From positions 269,001 to 333,000 of the forward strand of contig CAJNDS010002525.1 in NCBI GenBank assembly GCA_905221605.1: a stretch of 64,000 bases of DNA, written 5' to 3'. How positions within the stretch are numbered: the stretch's first letter is position 1; each line of letters starts with the position of its first letter. The position numbers were made by a program, and so were the translations under genes. Positions 39,110 through 48,048 of the stretch are shown here, in pieces. The notes beneath the pieces were generated by a model. It had not been told where the DNA came from, searched no databases, and worked only from the letters and a program-made list of their open reading frames with translations. This stretch comes from Symbiodinium natans. Lineage: Eukaryota; Sar; Dinophyceae; Suessiales; Symbiodiniaceae.

Positions 39110-39505
39110 ATGACAAGCTTTTTTGTGCATAATGGCAAAAAGTCAGTGATAGACGACGAATTATTTGATATACTATGGAATTCGGTAGAAGATGCGGGAA
39201 GCTTTACCACAGACACCGAGAAAGAAGAAGAGCCCACGCGGGAACAGAAGCGTAAGGCATTAAATGACAGTAACAACGCAAAAAATAAGGAAAACGGATA
39301 TTTTAGAGACTATTTTCAAACAAAGCTTAAAGTCGGTTGGACATGTGATAGATGCGGTGCGTGTATAAGCACAAAGGCGAATAAATCCCGCCATTACCTA
39401 ACTCAAAAGTGTAAGTCACGACAGTTAGAAAAAAGACAAGACGAAGCAAGAGACAAAATTTTAAAATCAATAACGTTTGGGCATGTTCCAATGCCAATTA
39501 AATAA
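39110..39505 (+). CDS. Orphan zinc-finger tail protein
   Basis: 131 residues, ATG at 39110. An acidic, Lys-rich N-terminal part precedes CDRCGACISTKANKSRHYLT and a closing Cys. This resembles the tail of the adjacent GIY-YIG protein, but no nuclease core is present. It may be a DNA-binding regulator, or a remnant of a GIY-YIG gene that lost its catalytic domain. It converges on the polymerase gene. Confidence 0.65.
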   Translation: MTSFFVHNGKKSVIDDELFDILWNSVEDAGSFTTDTEKEEEPTREQKRKALNDSNNAKNKENGYFRDYFQTKLKVGWTCDRCGACISTKANKSRHYLTQKCKSRQLEKRQDEARDKILKSITFGHVPMPIK

Positions 39506-39531
39506 ATATTGATAATTGTTTTTATCAATAT
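39506..39531. terminator. Convergent-gene hairpin before the polymerase stop
   Basis: Arms ATATTGATA and TATCAATAT with an 8-nt loop, between the zinc-finger gene stop (39505) and the polymerase stop (39541). A T-rich stretch follows on the plus strand. Confidence 0.6.
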
Positions 39532-39540
39532 CTATTTTTT

Positions 39541-42500
39541 CTACTTTATGCTAAAAAACCCATATGGCAAACTTTCTATGTTATTTATGTAATACCTTTT
39601 ATTATCATAACTGCTTAGAGCTTGTTTTGTTTGTTTTATGCTATATATCTGATGATTTTTTGAACGTATGCTGTTAAATGTTACGCTGTTATCTATACAT
39701 TCATTGTTTAAGGTGTCTTCGTATCTTTTATAATTGAATTCTTTCTTAACTTTATGTTTTACTATGCCTTTGCTTTTCTTTTCTTCATTCTGTTCATTAT
39801 GTATCTTGAATGCATAAGATTTAGGCTTTAATCCTATGAAGCTTGTTATTATCTTGCCGTCGCATTCATCTTTGAATTTTCCTAATACCTTCTTATTTTT
39901 TGGGTCATAGCATTTATGATTTTTATCATAGCCGCTAAAGTCCATGTGATTACTTATTTCTTGGAAGTCTTCATATATATCATCTGTTTTAGTATGTATA
40001 ACGAAGCTGTCAGTATCAGTATATATTAATCTTATGTTGTCTTCGTATTTCTTTTTTAGAACGTCATAATAAAACGAATACATATGTAACTTAGATAAGT
40101 CTAAGATACACATACCCGCATATATAGGCTTATTTAATAATACTGTGTGTTTTAGCTTTTCAACTCCTACGAGATTTTCATTAATTATATGTCTATGTTT
40201 AAATGTAGGACTATTAACACATTTTTGATAACGTTGAGGTGTATTAACTAATTCAAAATCTATATGTTCTCTTACGTTTTCCATTGTTTTACCGTAGCAA
40301 GCGTTATTCATTAATTTATACATATCTTTTTCAAAATCTGATGTTGCCTGTTTTCTTTTGTTAGTGTTAAAATCAATCCATGGTTTTAGCCATGCCTTTT
40401 GTTTGAAAGATATTGTTCTCCAAACACGCTTTATTTTCAAGCCTTGTTTCAGATAATACTGTAAAATCTTAACGTGACATACATATCTATTTTTATCATA
40501 TACATTTAAGATTAGCTTGTTTGTTTTCTCATCTGTAGGCTCTTTATTGTGATTATATGATTTATATATTCCCTTCTGTGTTTCCGATAACATGTCTGCG
40601 GTAACATTCATTATTTGCGGTGCTAATGGGTAATCCTTATGTTTCTCATGGACTTCGTCGGGATACTCTAAATCAACATCTACAATAAAGCCGAGAGAAC
40701 CGTCAGTATAATTAATTATTTCTTCTTCGGTTAAGGGCTTATCTTCAAATTTAATATCTTTGTATGGCAATTTTTGACACATGGCTAAACCATATAAGTT
40801 ATTAGCATCTAAGTAATTTATATATGATGATTCCTTAGATTTATCATAATCTTCACCCATGTATTTATTGTTTGCGTCTGCTTTTCTTAATGATGTTTGA
40901 CACATGCCACCTCGAAGTCCTTTTTCAAACATTTTATAAATCTCTTCATCTTGAACCAGTTGTAAGCAAACACCTGTTTTTAAAAGCATCGCGTCCCAAC
41001 TAAAATTAGGTAATGTGTAATAATGAGCTGGGTCTAAGCCGTAATCTTCTAAACATTTAGTTCTAAAGTTTTCAAAGACGTCTGTTAATAAAAACACATC
41101 TGTTTGCAAATATAAGTCGTGGTATTCTCCCAAGTCTTTTATGTTAAAATGGTTCCATATGTGTTTTGCTCTGTCATATTCTTTTTGTTCTATGTTCTGT
41201 TCCGTAAGCTGACTATAAAAATCTTCAATTGATGGTAGGGATGTTTCATTAAATTTCTTAAAATCTGTGAAGTAATCATATGGATAAACGCCCTTATCCG
41301 TTAATAAATCTAAATCCTCATCTGATGTTATGTATTTGCTTGTTCTGCTGAATTTGAAGTTTTCCGTCCAATTTTCGCGCTTATCATTTTCTTCATATTT
41401 TGTTAGCTTAACAAGCTTATCTAAGGAAGAAGATAAAAAACTGAACGTATCTTTAAACTCAAGCTCTTTAAGACAAAAGGTTATGAACTTTTCGCTGTTT
41501 TGTGCAATTACGTTTATTTCTTCTTTTTCCGTGTCTAACTTATCCAAGTTGGATATAATTAAGTGCGCGTCATAATTCTTAAGATTATGAAAGAAAACTG
41601 GGATTTTGAAATCTTTAAAACAAAAATCAAGATTACATTTTAAGTGTGCTGGACCTCTATATTGTCCTGTAAAATGACAATGGTCTCTTACCTTCTTTTT
41701 TCCGTCCTTTTTGTTATCAAAACAACCGTTACAAATATGACACCTTTTGGCTTCGTCGTATTCTTTTTGTTCTTTGTCTGTTAAGTCATTCATTGATAAG
41801 GGATGTTTTATTACATACATGATTTCTTCCCTTATCTCATTCATGGTTTCGCAGAATTTGTTCATGCAATCTTCACCTCTGTATAAGTAAGGCTTACATT
41901 CATCGGTTATTGAATTAACAACGTTTAACATAAAACCCGATGGTTTATGTTCCTGATATGTCCCTTTTATACCTTCATCTGTTTGTGTTGTTAAACATTC
42001 AAAATCACCGTATATAACATATGGACATTTAAGCTTTTTATAGTGGTTCTTGAAAAATGTTTTATCCTTTTCTGGCATCTCTACGTTTTGAATGTTATTT
42101 GCCATACATCCTTTTATAGTATGTTGCGTTAGTAAGTTTTCTTTCTGAAAGCCTTTCTGACAAAATTGACAATGAAACAGTTTTGTTTTATGTTTGTTTG
42201 TCTGAGAACTCATTAATCTCGAATAATCCTTTATCAAAACATAATGACTTTTATCATCCTTTTCTAAGCGTAACAGATTTACATGACATGTTGGTCTTAA
42301 CTTTTTTGTTATTCTGTCTGCTCTTATCTTTTGTTTATCCTCGTCTATAACATAAACATTTATTGAAATACTACCTTCATTAATCTCTTCAAAATAATCT
42401 ATATCATCATTAGAAGCTGGAAAATTAACATCATCCCATTTTAAGAAAGAGTCATTGTTTTTCAACTTATTATAATGATACATTCTTTCGGGATTGTGAT

Positions 42501-43284
42501 TTTTAAAGATATTGTAAAAATAACATTGAACGCAATATTTGAAACAATAATCGTCATCGTTTTTAATGTTGATACATGCCTTCTTTAATGATATCCACTT
42601 AGGTAATTCAATATAAGACCCTGCTCTTGTAGGGTCATATTTGTCATAATGGATTGTTATTTTCATTATCTTTTTTATTGTTAATCCTGAACGTTTTAAT
42701 TGTGAGTTTTCTATTTGTTCCTCAATGTCGCCCGCCATGTTGTTTATGGCTTTGTTTAAATCTTCTTCGTTTAATATGTTGTATCTTCTGCTTCTTATTG
42801 TGTGTCTTACTTCATCCTCTTCTGGATGATTAAATGCGACATCCACTTCTATTAACACTTTCATTTGTTTTTCTTTTTTCAAGTATTCGGTTAATCTTTC
42901 TTTTTGGTATTTTAAATAAGATAAACCACGATAACCGTTCAAATTAATATTAGTAATCGAATATGTGTTCGCGTATCTTTTTAGTGCTTGTCTTTCGTCT
43001 GTGATTTTTGCTTTTCTTCTTATTGCGTATGATTTAAGGGCTTGTCTCGTTTTTGCTTGTTGTCCTGCTCTGTGTAGTATCTCATAACGTTTAAAACCTT
43101 GAGTTTTAGCAATTGAATTCAATTTGTTGGTTAATTTTGTTGAGAAGGGTTGTTCTTTATTATATCTGTATTCATTACCATTAATCACTACTTTTTTTAA
43201 TTCTTTATTACCTCTCTTCTTTATTTCACCGATATTACTACTCAAAACATACTTCATCACGTCGTTTAAACGGGGTTCTACCAT
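39541..43284 (-). CDS. polB: Protein-primed-type family B DNA polymerase
   Basis: 1,247 residues, ATG at 43284. Exonuclease motifs: GDFEC (425-430), HNLKNYDAH (566-574), YLQTDVFLLTDVF (725-737). Polymerase motifs: YLDANNLYG (824-832), KLMNNACYGKT (990-1000), YTDTDS (1088-1093). Before them are a C2H2-like finger (HCQFCQKGF to about 393) and, between the first two exonuclease motifs, an HNH-like Cys/His block (CHICNGC, then VRDHCHFTGQYRG and HLKCN, 515-551), as in other Polinton polymerases. Insertions between motifs suit protein priming on a linear genome with terminal repeats. No stop or frameshift is present. The 5' spacer carries an early-type motif. Confidence 0.93.
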   Translation of the reverse strand: MVEPRLNDVMKYVLSSNIGEIKKRGNKELKKVVINGNEYRYNKEQPFSTKLTNKLNSIAKTQGFKRYEILHRAGQQAKTRQALKSYAIRRKAKITDERQALKRYANTYSITNINLNGYRGLSYLKYQKERLTEYLKKEKQMKVLIEVDVAFNHPEEDEVRHTIRSRRYNILNEEDLNKAINNMAGDIEEQIENSQLKRSGLTIKKIMKITIHYDKYDPTRAGSYIELPKWISLKKACINIKNDDDYCFKYCVQCYFYNIFKNHNPERMYHYNKLKNNDSFLKWDDVNFPASNDDIDYFEEINEGSISINVYVIDEDKQKIRADRITKKLRPTCHVNLLRLEKDDKSHYVLIKDYSRLMSSQTNKHKTKLFHCQFCQKGFQKENLLTQHTIKGCMANNIQNVEMPEKDKTFFKNHYKKLKCPYVIYGDFECLTTQTDEGIKGTYQEHKPSGFMLNVVNSITDECKPYLYRGEDCMNKFCETMNEIREEIMYVIKHPLSMNDLTDKEQKEYDEAKRCHICNGCFDNKKDGKKKVRDHCHFTGQYRGPAHLKCNLDFCFKDFKIPVFFHNLKNYDAHLIISNLDKLDTEKEEINVIAQNSEKFITFCLKELEFKDTFSFLSSSLDKLVKLTKYEENDKRENWTENFKFSRTSKYITSDEDLDLLTDKGVYPYDYFTDFKKFNETSLPSIEDFYSQLTEQNIEQKEYDRAKHIWNHFNIKDLGEYHDLYLQTDVFLLTDVFENFRTKCLEDYGLDPAHYYTLPNFSWDAMLLKTGVCLQLVQDEEIYKMFEKGLRGGMCQTSLRKADANNKYMGEDYDKSKESSYINYLDANNLYGLAMCQKLPYKDIKFEDKPLTEEEIINYTDGSLGFIVDVDLEYPDEVHEKHKDYPLAPQIMNVTADMLSETQKGIYKSYNHNKEPTDEKTNKLILNVYDKNRYVCHVKILQYYLKQGLKIKRVWRTISFKQKAWLKPWIDFNTNKRKQATSDFEKDMYKLMNNACYGKTMENVREHIDFELVNTPQRYQKCVNSPTFKHRHIINENLVGVEKLKHTVLLNKPIYAGMCILDLSKLHMYSFYYDVLKKKYEDNIRLIYTDTDSFVIHTKTDDIYEDFQEISNHMDFSGYDKNHKCYDPKNKKVLGKFKDECDGKIITSFIGLKPKSYAFKIHNEQNEEKKSKGIVKHKVKKEFNYKRYEDTLNNECIDNSVTFNSIRSKNHQIYSIKQTKQALSSYDNKRYYINNIESLPYGFFSIK

Positions 43285-43296
43285 ATACCTATACCC

Positions 43297-43320
43297 TATA
43301 AGGCTTCAAGTCTTTAAGTC
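43297..43320 (-). promoter_or_regulatory. Early-type promoter motif of the polymerase gene
   Basis: On the minus strand GACTTAAAGACTTGAAGCC then TTATA, ending about 12 nt before the polymerase ATG at 43284. Its first 15 bases are identical to the spacer at 28343-28357 and the whole resembles 39076-39100. Confidence 0.55.
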
Positions 43321-44311
43321 CTTTTGGGTGGTGTTTTTTCTGGGTTTGGGTGTGGTTTGGGCTGGGCTTGGCGCGGCTTGGGTGGTGCTGGTGGTCGGCG
43401 GTTAGGGCGACTGCCCGATAAATAAAGCATACTAAAACCCTAAACACCGCCAAAAAAGGGGCATTGAATATTTTAATAAAACGAAAACAAAAGAATGTGA
43501 AATGCCCCTTTTTTAAAACATAGTCCTAACCTAACATAAACCACAACAACCCTTCTAAACCGAAAGAACTAAACCACAACAACCCTAAAAAGACTAAACC
43601 CTAAAACTCTAAGCGCGTCCCAATGAGAGGAAGAGCCGACACTTTGGAGACTTCTGCGTCTCAATGATAGGAATAGCCGACGTTGTCCGCGTTTTTAGGG
43701 TTTAGGGGATTAGGGCTTAGGGTCTAAACCCTAAACTGAAACCCTAAACTAAAAACCCTAAACTAAAACCCTAACCCAAAGGAAGGGCGCACCGTTGCGT
43801 CGAACTCGTCGTGGTGAGTGTTCTGCATGTAGACGTCCACCTGTCATTTTCTTAGTCAAAGTTTTCTTTTCTTATTCAATATCCCTCGGGCGAAGTTGGG
43901 GATTTATGATTTTTTGGTGTAGGGTCTATGATATATTTTATTTTGTGATTTTGGGTGTATTTTATATGGGAATTTGTGGGTATTTTGGGCGAATATTGCT
44001 TTCGGGTCTTTTTTATGCATATGACTACTTGATATTTGTTATTTTGGGGTTTTGGGGGGTTTAGGATGTAGGATAGAAAGGATTCTGGGATTTGGTGATG
44101 CTTCTATTTGGGAATTTGTGGGTATTTTCGGGTGGATATTATTTTTGGGTCTGTTTTGTAAATATTGTATATCTTAGGTTTAGGGGTTTAGGGATTATAA
44201 TGCAGAGCTTTGATGTGACACCTGCTTTTTGTGTCTGCGGTCGCACATCTCAGTCCCTTGCTGTCATCAACTGCATAGACGACAACAATCCAAGCACCGT
44301 TCCCGTGTAGC
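43321..44311. other. Host-like segment inside the element, first part
   Basis: Composition changes just upstream of the polymerase gene: G-rich text, AAACCCTAAA-type repeats, a 14-bp inverted repeat, and paired direct repeats (GCGTCCCAATGAGAGGAAGA / GCGTCTCAATGATAGGAATA, and GGGAATTTGTGGGTATTTT twice at about 43969 and 44109). Short open frames here are repeat translations and unconvincing. It looks like host DNA carried within the element. Confidence 0.6.
43452..43514. other. 14-bp inverted repeat
   Basis: AAAAAAGGGGCATT (43452-43465) and AATGCCCCTTTTTT (43501-43514) around a 35-nt AT-rich loop. Located between the polymerase promoter and the host-like segment; could be a transcription end signal or a small element's ends. 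Confidence 0.55.
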
Positions 44312-44609
44312 GAAGTCCCCCTACTTTGGGCAGTAAAGTCCCCCTACTTTGGGCGGTAAAGTCCCCCTACTTTGGGCGGTAAAGTCCCCCTACTTTGGGC
44401 GGTAAAGTCCCCCTACTTTGGGCGGTAAAGTCCCCCTACTTTGGGCGGTAAAGTCCCCCTACTTTGGGCGGTAAAGTCCCCCTACTTTGGGCGGTAAAGT
44501 CCCCCTACTTTGGGCGGTAAAGTCCCCCTACTTTGGGCGGTAAAGTCCCCCTACTTTGGGCGGTAAAGTCCCCCTACTTTGGGCGGTAAAGTCCCCTATT
44601 TCGGGTGGT
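44312..44609. repeat. Thirteen-copy 23-bp tandem repeat
   Basis: Unit AAAGTCCCCCTACTTTGGGC followed by GGT. The first copy has GA and CAGT variants, the next eleven look identical, and the last (44588-44609) is diverged and one base short. Each unit contains AAAGT and ACTTT, able to form a tiny stem. It lies just after the 3' end of the ubiquitin-like gene. Confidence 0.95.
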
Positions 44610-44653
44610 CTGACTGGCAACGGTGGCGAAATCGCGTAAAGGGAACTACGCGC

Positions 44654-45841
44654 TCAGAACGCGACACACGAAGCATCGTTGGTCTTGAAGTGCTCATCTG
44701 CCGGGGTTGAGATTTCACGTTTGATAAGCTCTTTCTTCACGTCTTCCATGAAGCCGACAGCATTGATGACCATTTCCCCGTTCCTGAAGACGCCATAGTG
44801 GTCGATGAACATCTCGAACAGTTGGATGGTCATGTCCCCCTGCAATGCCTCGATAGCCTTGATGCAGTCACCCATTGAGCACATCTTCGGGAAGACAACG
44901 GACAAGGCTCTGTGAAGCCTCTCCTCGCTTGTGCCTCTGCGCTTGCCCTCCGAAACCTTCAGAATGTCAAGGAGCAACTGGAGGTTCTCCACCGACAACT
45001 GTTTCAATGCCAACTCGATGAGCGGGAAGTTCACGTTGGACTGCAACAACTTTATCTCTGCCATGGACTGACGCATCTCAGTGAGGTAGGTCTGGAAGCT
45101 CTCGGGGAAGTCACACGTGGGCGTAAAGACAACCTTGTAGTCATCGTTGATTTTCTCTTTCAAAGCCGCCTTCGCAGCATCTGGTTTCAGATGCGACTTG
45201 ATGGTTCGACGGAAGCCTCCTCCAACTCCGCGAATCGAAGCGTAGACCACCGAGCCGTCCACGATACCAACCTCGCGCAAGCTTTTTCTGGCGTGGTAGG
45301 TCTCAAAGAGATTCACGTCGCCGAAGGTGAACATGATGTCCTTGCCCTGCTTCTGGGAAATCGCGGCATCCTCAAAGAAGCGGTCGCGAAGGTGACCAAT
45401 GCCACGCATCAACGAAATGCTCATGGAGTATGTCCGCCCCTGAAACACGATGTTCACCGTCACCTTTGCCTCACGGCTCTCCTTCGTCTTCGCCTTCTTC
45501 TCCTCGATTTTCTGCTCCTTCCTCTCTTTGGTCTCCTCCTTCTTAATCTCGCGAAGGTGCTTGCGAAGCTCCATGCTGACGATGGTCTGCTTTGCCTTCA
45601 ACGTCTCCATCTGCTTGTCGTAGCGTTTTTTCAAGGTCTCCTTCTCATCGAGGCTCATCTCCTTCACTGCCTTGGTGAGTGCATTCTCCTCGTCTGTGTT
45701 GAAGTCGTCGCTCTCCTCGTCGTCAGTGACATCGGGGGAAATGGTAGGAATTGGGTTCTTCTGGTCTTCTGGGTCATCACCACTGCCGCCCGCGGAAGCA
45801 CTCATGGAAAGCTCGGGGACAATCTCGGACAAAGTCGCCAT
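44654..45841 (-). CDS. Ubiquitin-like-domain protein, putative captured host gene
   Basis: 395 residues from the ATG at 45841. Residues 1-60 are acidic and disordered; 60-125 form a long charged helix (KKEETKERKEQKIEEKKAKT); about 126-208 resemble a ubiquitin-like beta-grasp (VTVNIVFQGRTYSMSIS, then VVYASIRGVGGG), ending in Gly residues reminiscent of a ubiquitin C-terminus; the remainder is a helical domain that I do not recognise. Base composition and codon choice are GC-rich, unlike the AT-rich viral genes. It lies inside the right terminal repeat, so it is cargo. A role in modifying host protein turnover is speculative; it could also be a passenger. Confidence 0.7.
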   Translation of the reverse strand: MATLSEIVPELSMSASAGGSGDDPEDQKNPIPTISPDVTDDEESDDFNTDEENALTKAVKEMSLDEKETLKKRYDKQMETLKAKQTIVSMELRKHLREIKKEETKERKEQKIEEKKAKTKESREAKVTVNIVFQGRTYSMSISLMRGIGHLRDRFFEDAAISQKQGKDIMFTFGDVNLFETYHARKSLREVGIVDGSVVYASIRGVGGGFRRTIKSHLKPDAAKAALKEKINDDYKVVFTPTCDFPESFQTYLTEMRQSMAEIKLLQSNVNFPLIELALKQLSVENLQLLLDILKVSEGKRRGTSEERLHRALSVVFPKMCSMGDCIKAIEALQGDMTIQLFEMFIDHYGVFRNGEMVINAVGFMEDVKKELIKREISTPADEHFKTNDASCVAF

Positions 45842-46058
45842 GCTCAAGTGGTAGAAGCAAAGCGAACGAAAGAATGCGGGGATTGTGCTTTGAAAGCCGA
45901 ATTGCTACCATTGTAAAGCAAATGTGCTCATGCTCACGAGTTGCTTGTCAATGTCAGAACTGAAAGCATCGACTGACTGAAACGTTAAGACATGCCAGAC
46001 GTGCCTCTTCGAAGTTGTTGTAGTCGTTGAGCGTCTTCTTCAAATATGAAACCTTTAC

Positions 46059-46551
46059 CAAAAGGACTAACTATAACACGGGAAGCCCCAGAAGCTTGAG
46101 AAGTTGGGAAAAGACTGAAACGAAGAAGGGGGAGATATGGGGAAGAAATTAGGTTTATTGTTGCTATAAATCATAACAACAACAAACATTCAAACAATGA
46201 TATGGGAAGGACTTTAAGAATATAGGAACGCATAAGGTGGATAGATTAAATTTTAGGGGTGTTGTTATTTGTAGGTTTTGCGGAATGAATGAGGTAGCTT
46301 GTCCTTAGAATCCCCTATGGATAATGGATAAGGCGGGAAACGAGAGAAAACGAATGAGGGGATGGTAAAAAGTTGGGGCTAAAAATTCGGCGGGAAATAC
46401 GGGGAAACTGGGCTTAGGAAATGCAACAGGTAGCGAAAGAACATAGAACTAAATAAGGGGGCAGGGTCAAGAAAAAGCAGAGCTGGGGGGCAAGTGGGTA
46501 GCGATATAACCCTGAAGCCTTAGCCTGTGAAACCCCCTTTTACATATTTTT
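46059..46551 (-). repeat. Right terminal inverted repeat, 493 bp
   Basis: Reverse complement of 15021-15513, from CAAAAGGACTAAC to CATATTTTT. Equal length, two adjacent mismatches found. The host G tract begins directly after one T. Confidence 0.95.
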
Positions 46552-46557
46552 TGGGGG
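46552..46557. repeat. Candidate target-site duplication, right copy (TGGGGG)
   Basis: Matches 15015-15020 and directly abuts the right terminal repeat; the G tract continues to 46563. Confidence 0.55.
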
Positions 46558-47881
46558 GGGGGGCGCTAACAAAATTCAATTTTTCTGGCTGTATAAGGAT
46601 TATGAAGGGGAGTAAGTGTAGTAGAAATTAGCAAGTATGTTCAAACCTAGCCCTGTTTAGGGTGCAACCCATGCCTGCTTCTACACCCTAGTTTGGGGTG
46701 TGCGGCAAAGTTTGAGTCTCGGGTAAACCCTGTCCCGCCTGAATACCGGGCACACGTCCCAGAACGTTTGTGGTTCTCTGCCCACACTTTTTGTCGCTCC
46801 TGCTCTTGGAGGCTTCTGCGTGCAGGGCCTATTGTGCTTTACAGTATAAGCTTATAGGGGTTTAGGATTCAGGGTTTAGGGGTTCAGCATCCACAAAGAT
46901 TATCAGTTTAACTGGGAATTTGGGCTTTAGGATTTAAGATGCGCAGCCGAACCCCTTTAGGGGCCCAAGTAACGTAGTTACATGAGCCCTGAGGGACAAT
47001 GAATGTTCTGAACCCGTGTCCGTCGCGCGGCAGTCGCACACCTGCGGCGAACCCAAGGCAGCCCAGACCCGGTCTCTACAGGGTTGGGGTTTAGGGTTAG
47101 GGTTGAGGGATAAGGTTTAAGGTACCCCGAAACCCTAAACCCCAAACCCTAAATCCTAAACCCTATTCCCTACCCCTTAAACCCTAAACCCTTTGTTTGG
47201 AGTTTGTGCTTCTTGATGCTTAAACACCCTGCCGCCAAGGGGCATAGTCCGACTTGATGTACTTGCAACAGCTTGTGAGCGGCAAGCAGCGATCGTGGAG
47301 GATGCCCCCCACCTCGACAGCATATGTCGGGGTTGTAATTTTCTTTGTATGCGGGGCTTAGGGCGATAGCCTTCTCTCTTCCAGCTACACTTGAAAGATA
47401 TCCGATGGGGTTTAGGGCTTGAAGGGCTTGCGGCTCGGGCTTATGGCTTTTCGGTAAACAGTTCAAATGGCGTCCTTTCACGCCCATTCTGATGATTTAG
47501 AACATGTTTTTCCCCCTATCCTATCATGTCCCTCCCCCCGTCGCCAAGACCAGAGTCAGCCAATTCTATCTCATTGTGTCCTTTGGTCCCTTCTCCGCTT
47601 CTCTTTCCTGCCTATCCAGTCCGCCACTGCCCGAAAAGAAAAAGCAAAGGTAAGAGCTGACAAAGGAAGATGCTTGGAAATGGACGGTGAGAGCTCTACA
47701 TACTCTCCGCTCATTTCCCCTGTGGTTCTGTCCTTGTACTTTGTCAGGTTCGTCTTCTCTCTTTCAACGAGAAGAAGAGCAAGAAAGGGCGCTCTCTGTC
47801 TCAACCCTAAACCCCAAACCCTAAACCCTAAACCGTCAAGGGTCGCAAGGACATAAGGACTCAGGCTTCGAGCCACCTCCC

Positions 47882-48048
47882 CACTGGAGGTTCAGGGGTA
47901 CTTAGTAACCAATTATAACCCACTTATAAGCCCCCTAAGTACCCTAAATAGGGTTGTAATTGGGCTATAAGGACAGTTATAACCCACCTATAATTGGGAT
48001 ATAAGGACAGTTGTATTTGGGTTGCTAAGTACCATGAACCTCCAAGTA
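47882..48048. repeat. MITE-like inverted-repeat element, family B
   Basis: CACTGGAGGTTCAGGGGTAC and TTAGTAACC pair with GGTTGCTAAGTACC and ATGAACCTCCAAGTA. The interior contains two related ATAAGGACAGTT repeats. The most complete member of the family in this window. Confidence 0.7.

Larger units (their letters stand above)
15021..46551. mobile_element. Integrated Polinton-like virus / Maverick-type element
   Basis: A 31.5-kb assembled unit bounded by 493-bp inverted repeats. It encodes the hallmark set: double-jelly-roll-type major capsid, minor capsid, FtsK/HerA-type packaging ATPase, retroviral-type integrase and family B DNA polymerase. It is distinctly AT-rich compared with the flanks, apart from the 43.3-46.05 kb cargo zone. 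An internal 9-kb repeat around a 100-N gap is probably an assembly artefact, giving a true size near 22.4 kb. All hallmark genes have an intact copy, so this is either a recent integration or a still-active element. The gene set with S74 fibre and without an adenovirus-type protease resembles Polinton-like viruses of protists more than animal Polintons. Confidence 0.93.

Noticed and set aside
43795..44310. Short hydrophobic frames downstream of the polymerase promoter
   Set aside because: They are translations of T/G-rich direct repeats and lack conserved features.
44312..44609. CRISPR-like array
   Set aside because: The 23-bp units are contiguous with no spacers, so it is a plain tandem repeat.
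44912..45916. 334-codon plus-strand frame
   Set aside because: It is the antisense shadow of the ubiquitin-like gene; it is Leu/Arg-rich with no domain, while the minus-strand frame has a coherent domain and ATG.
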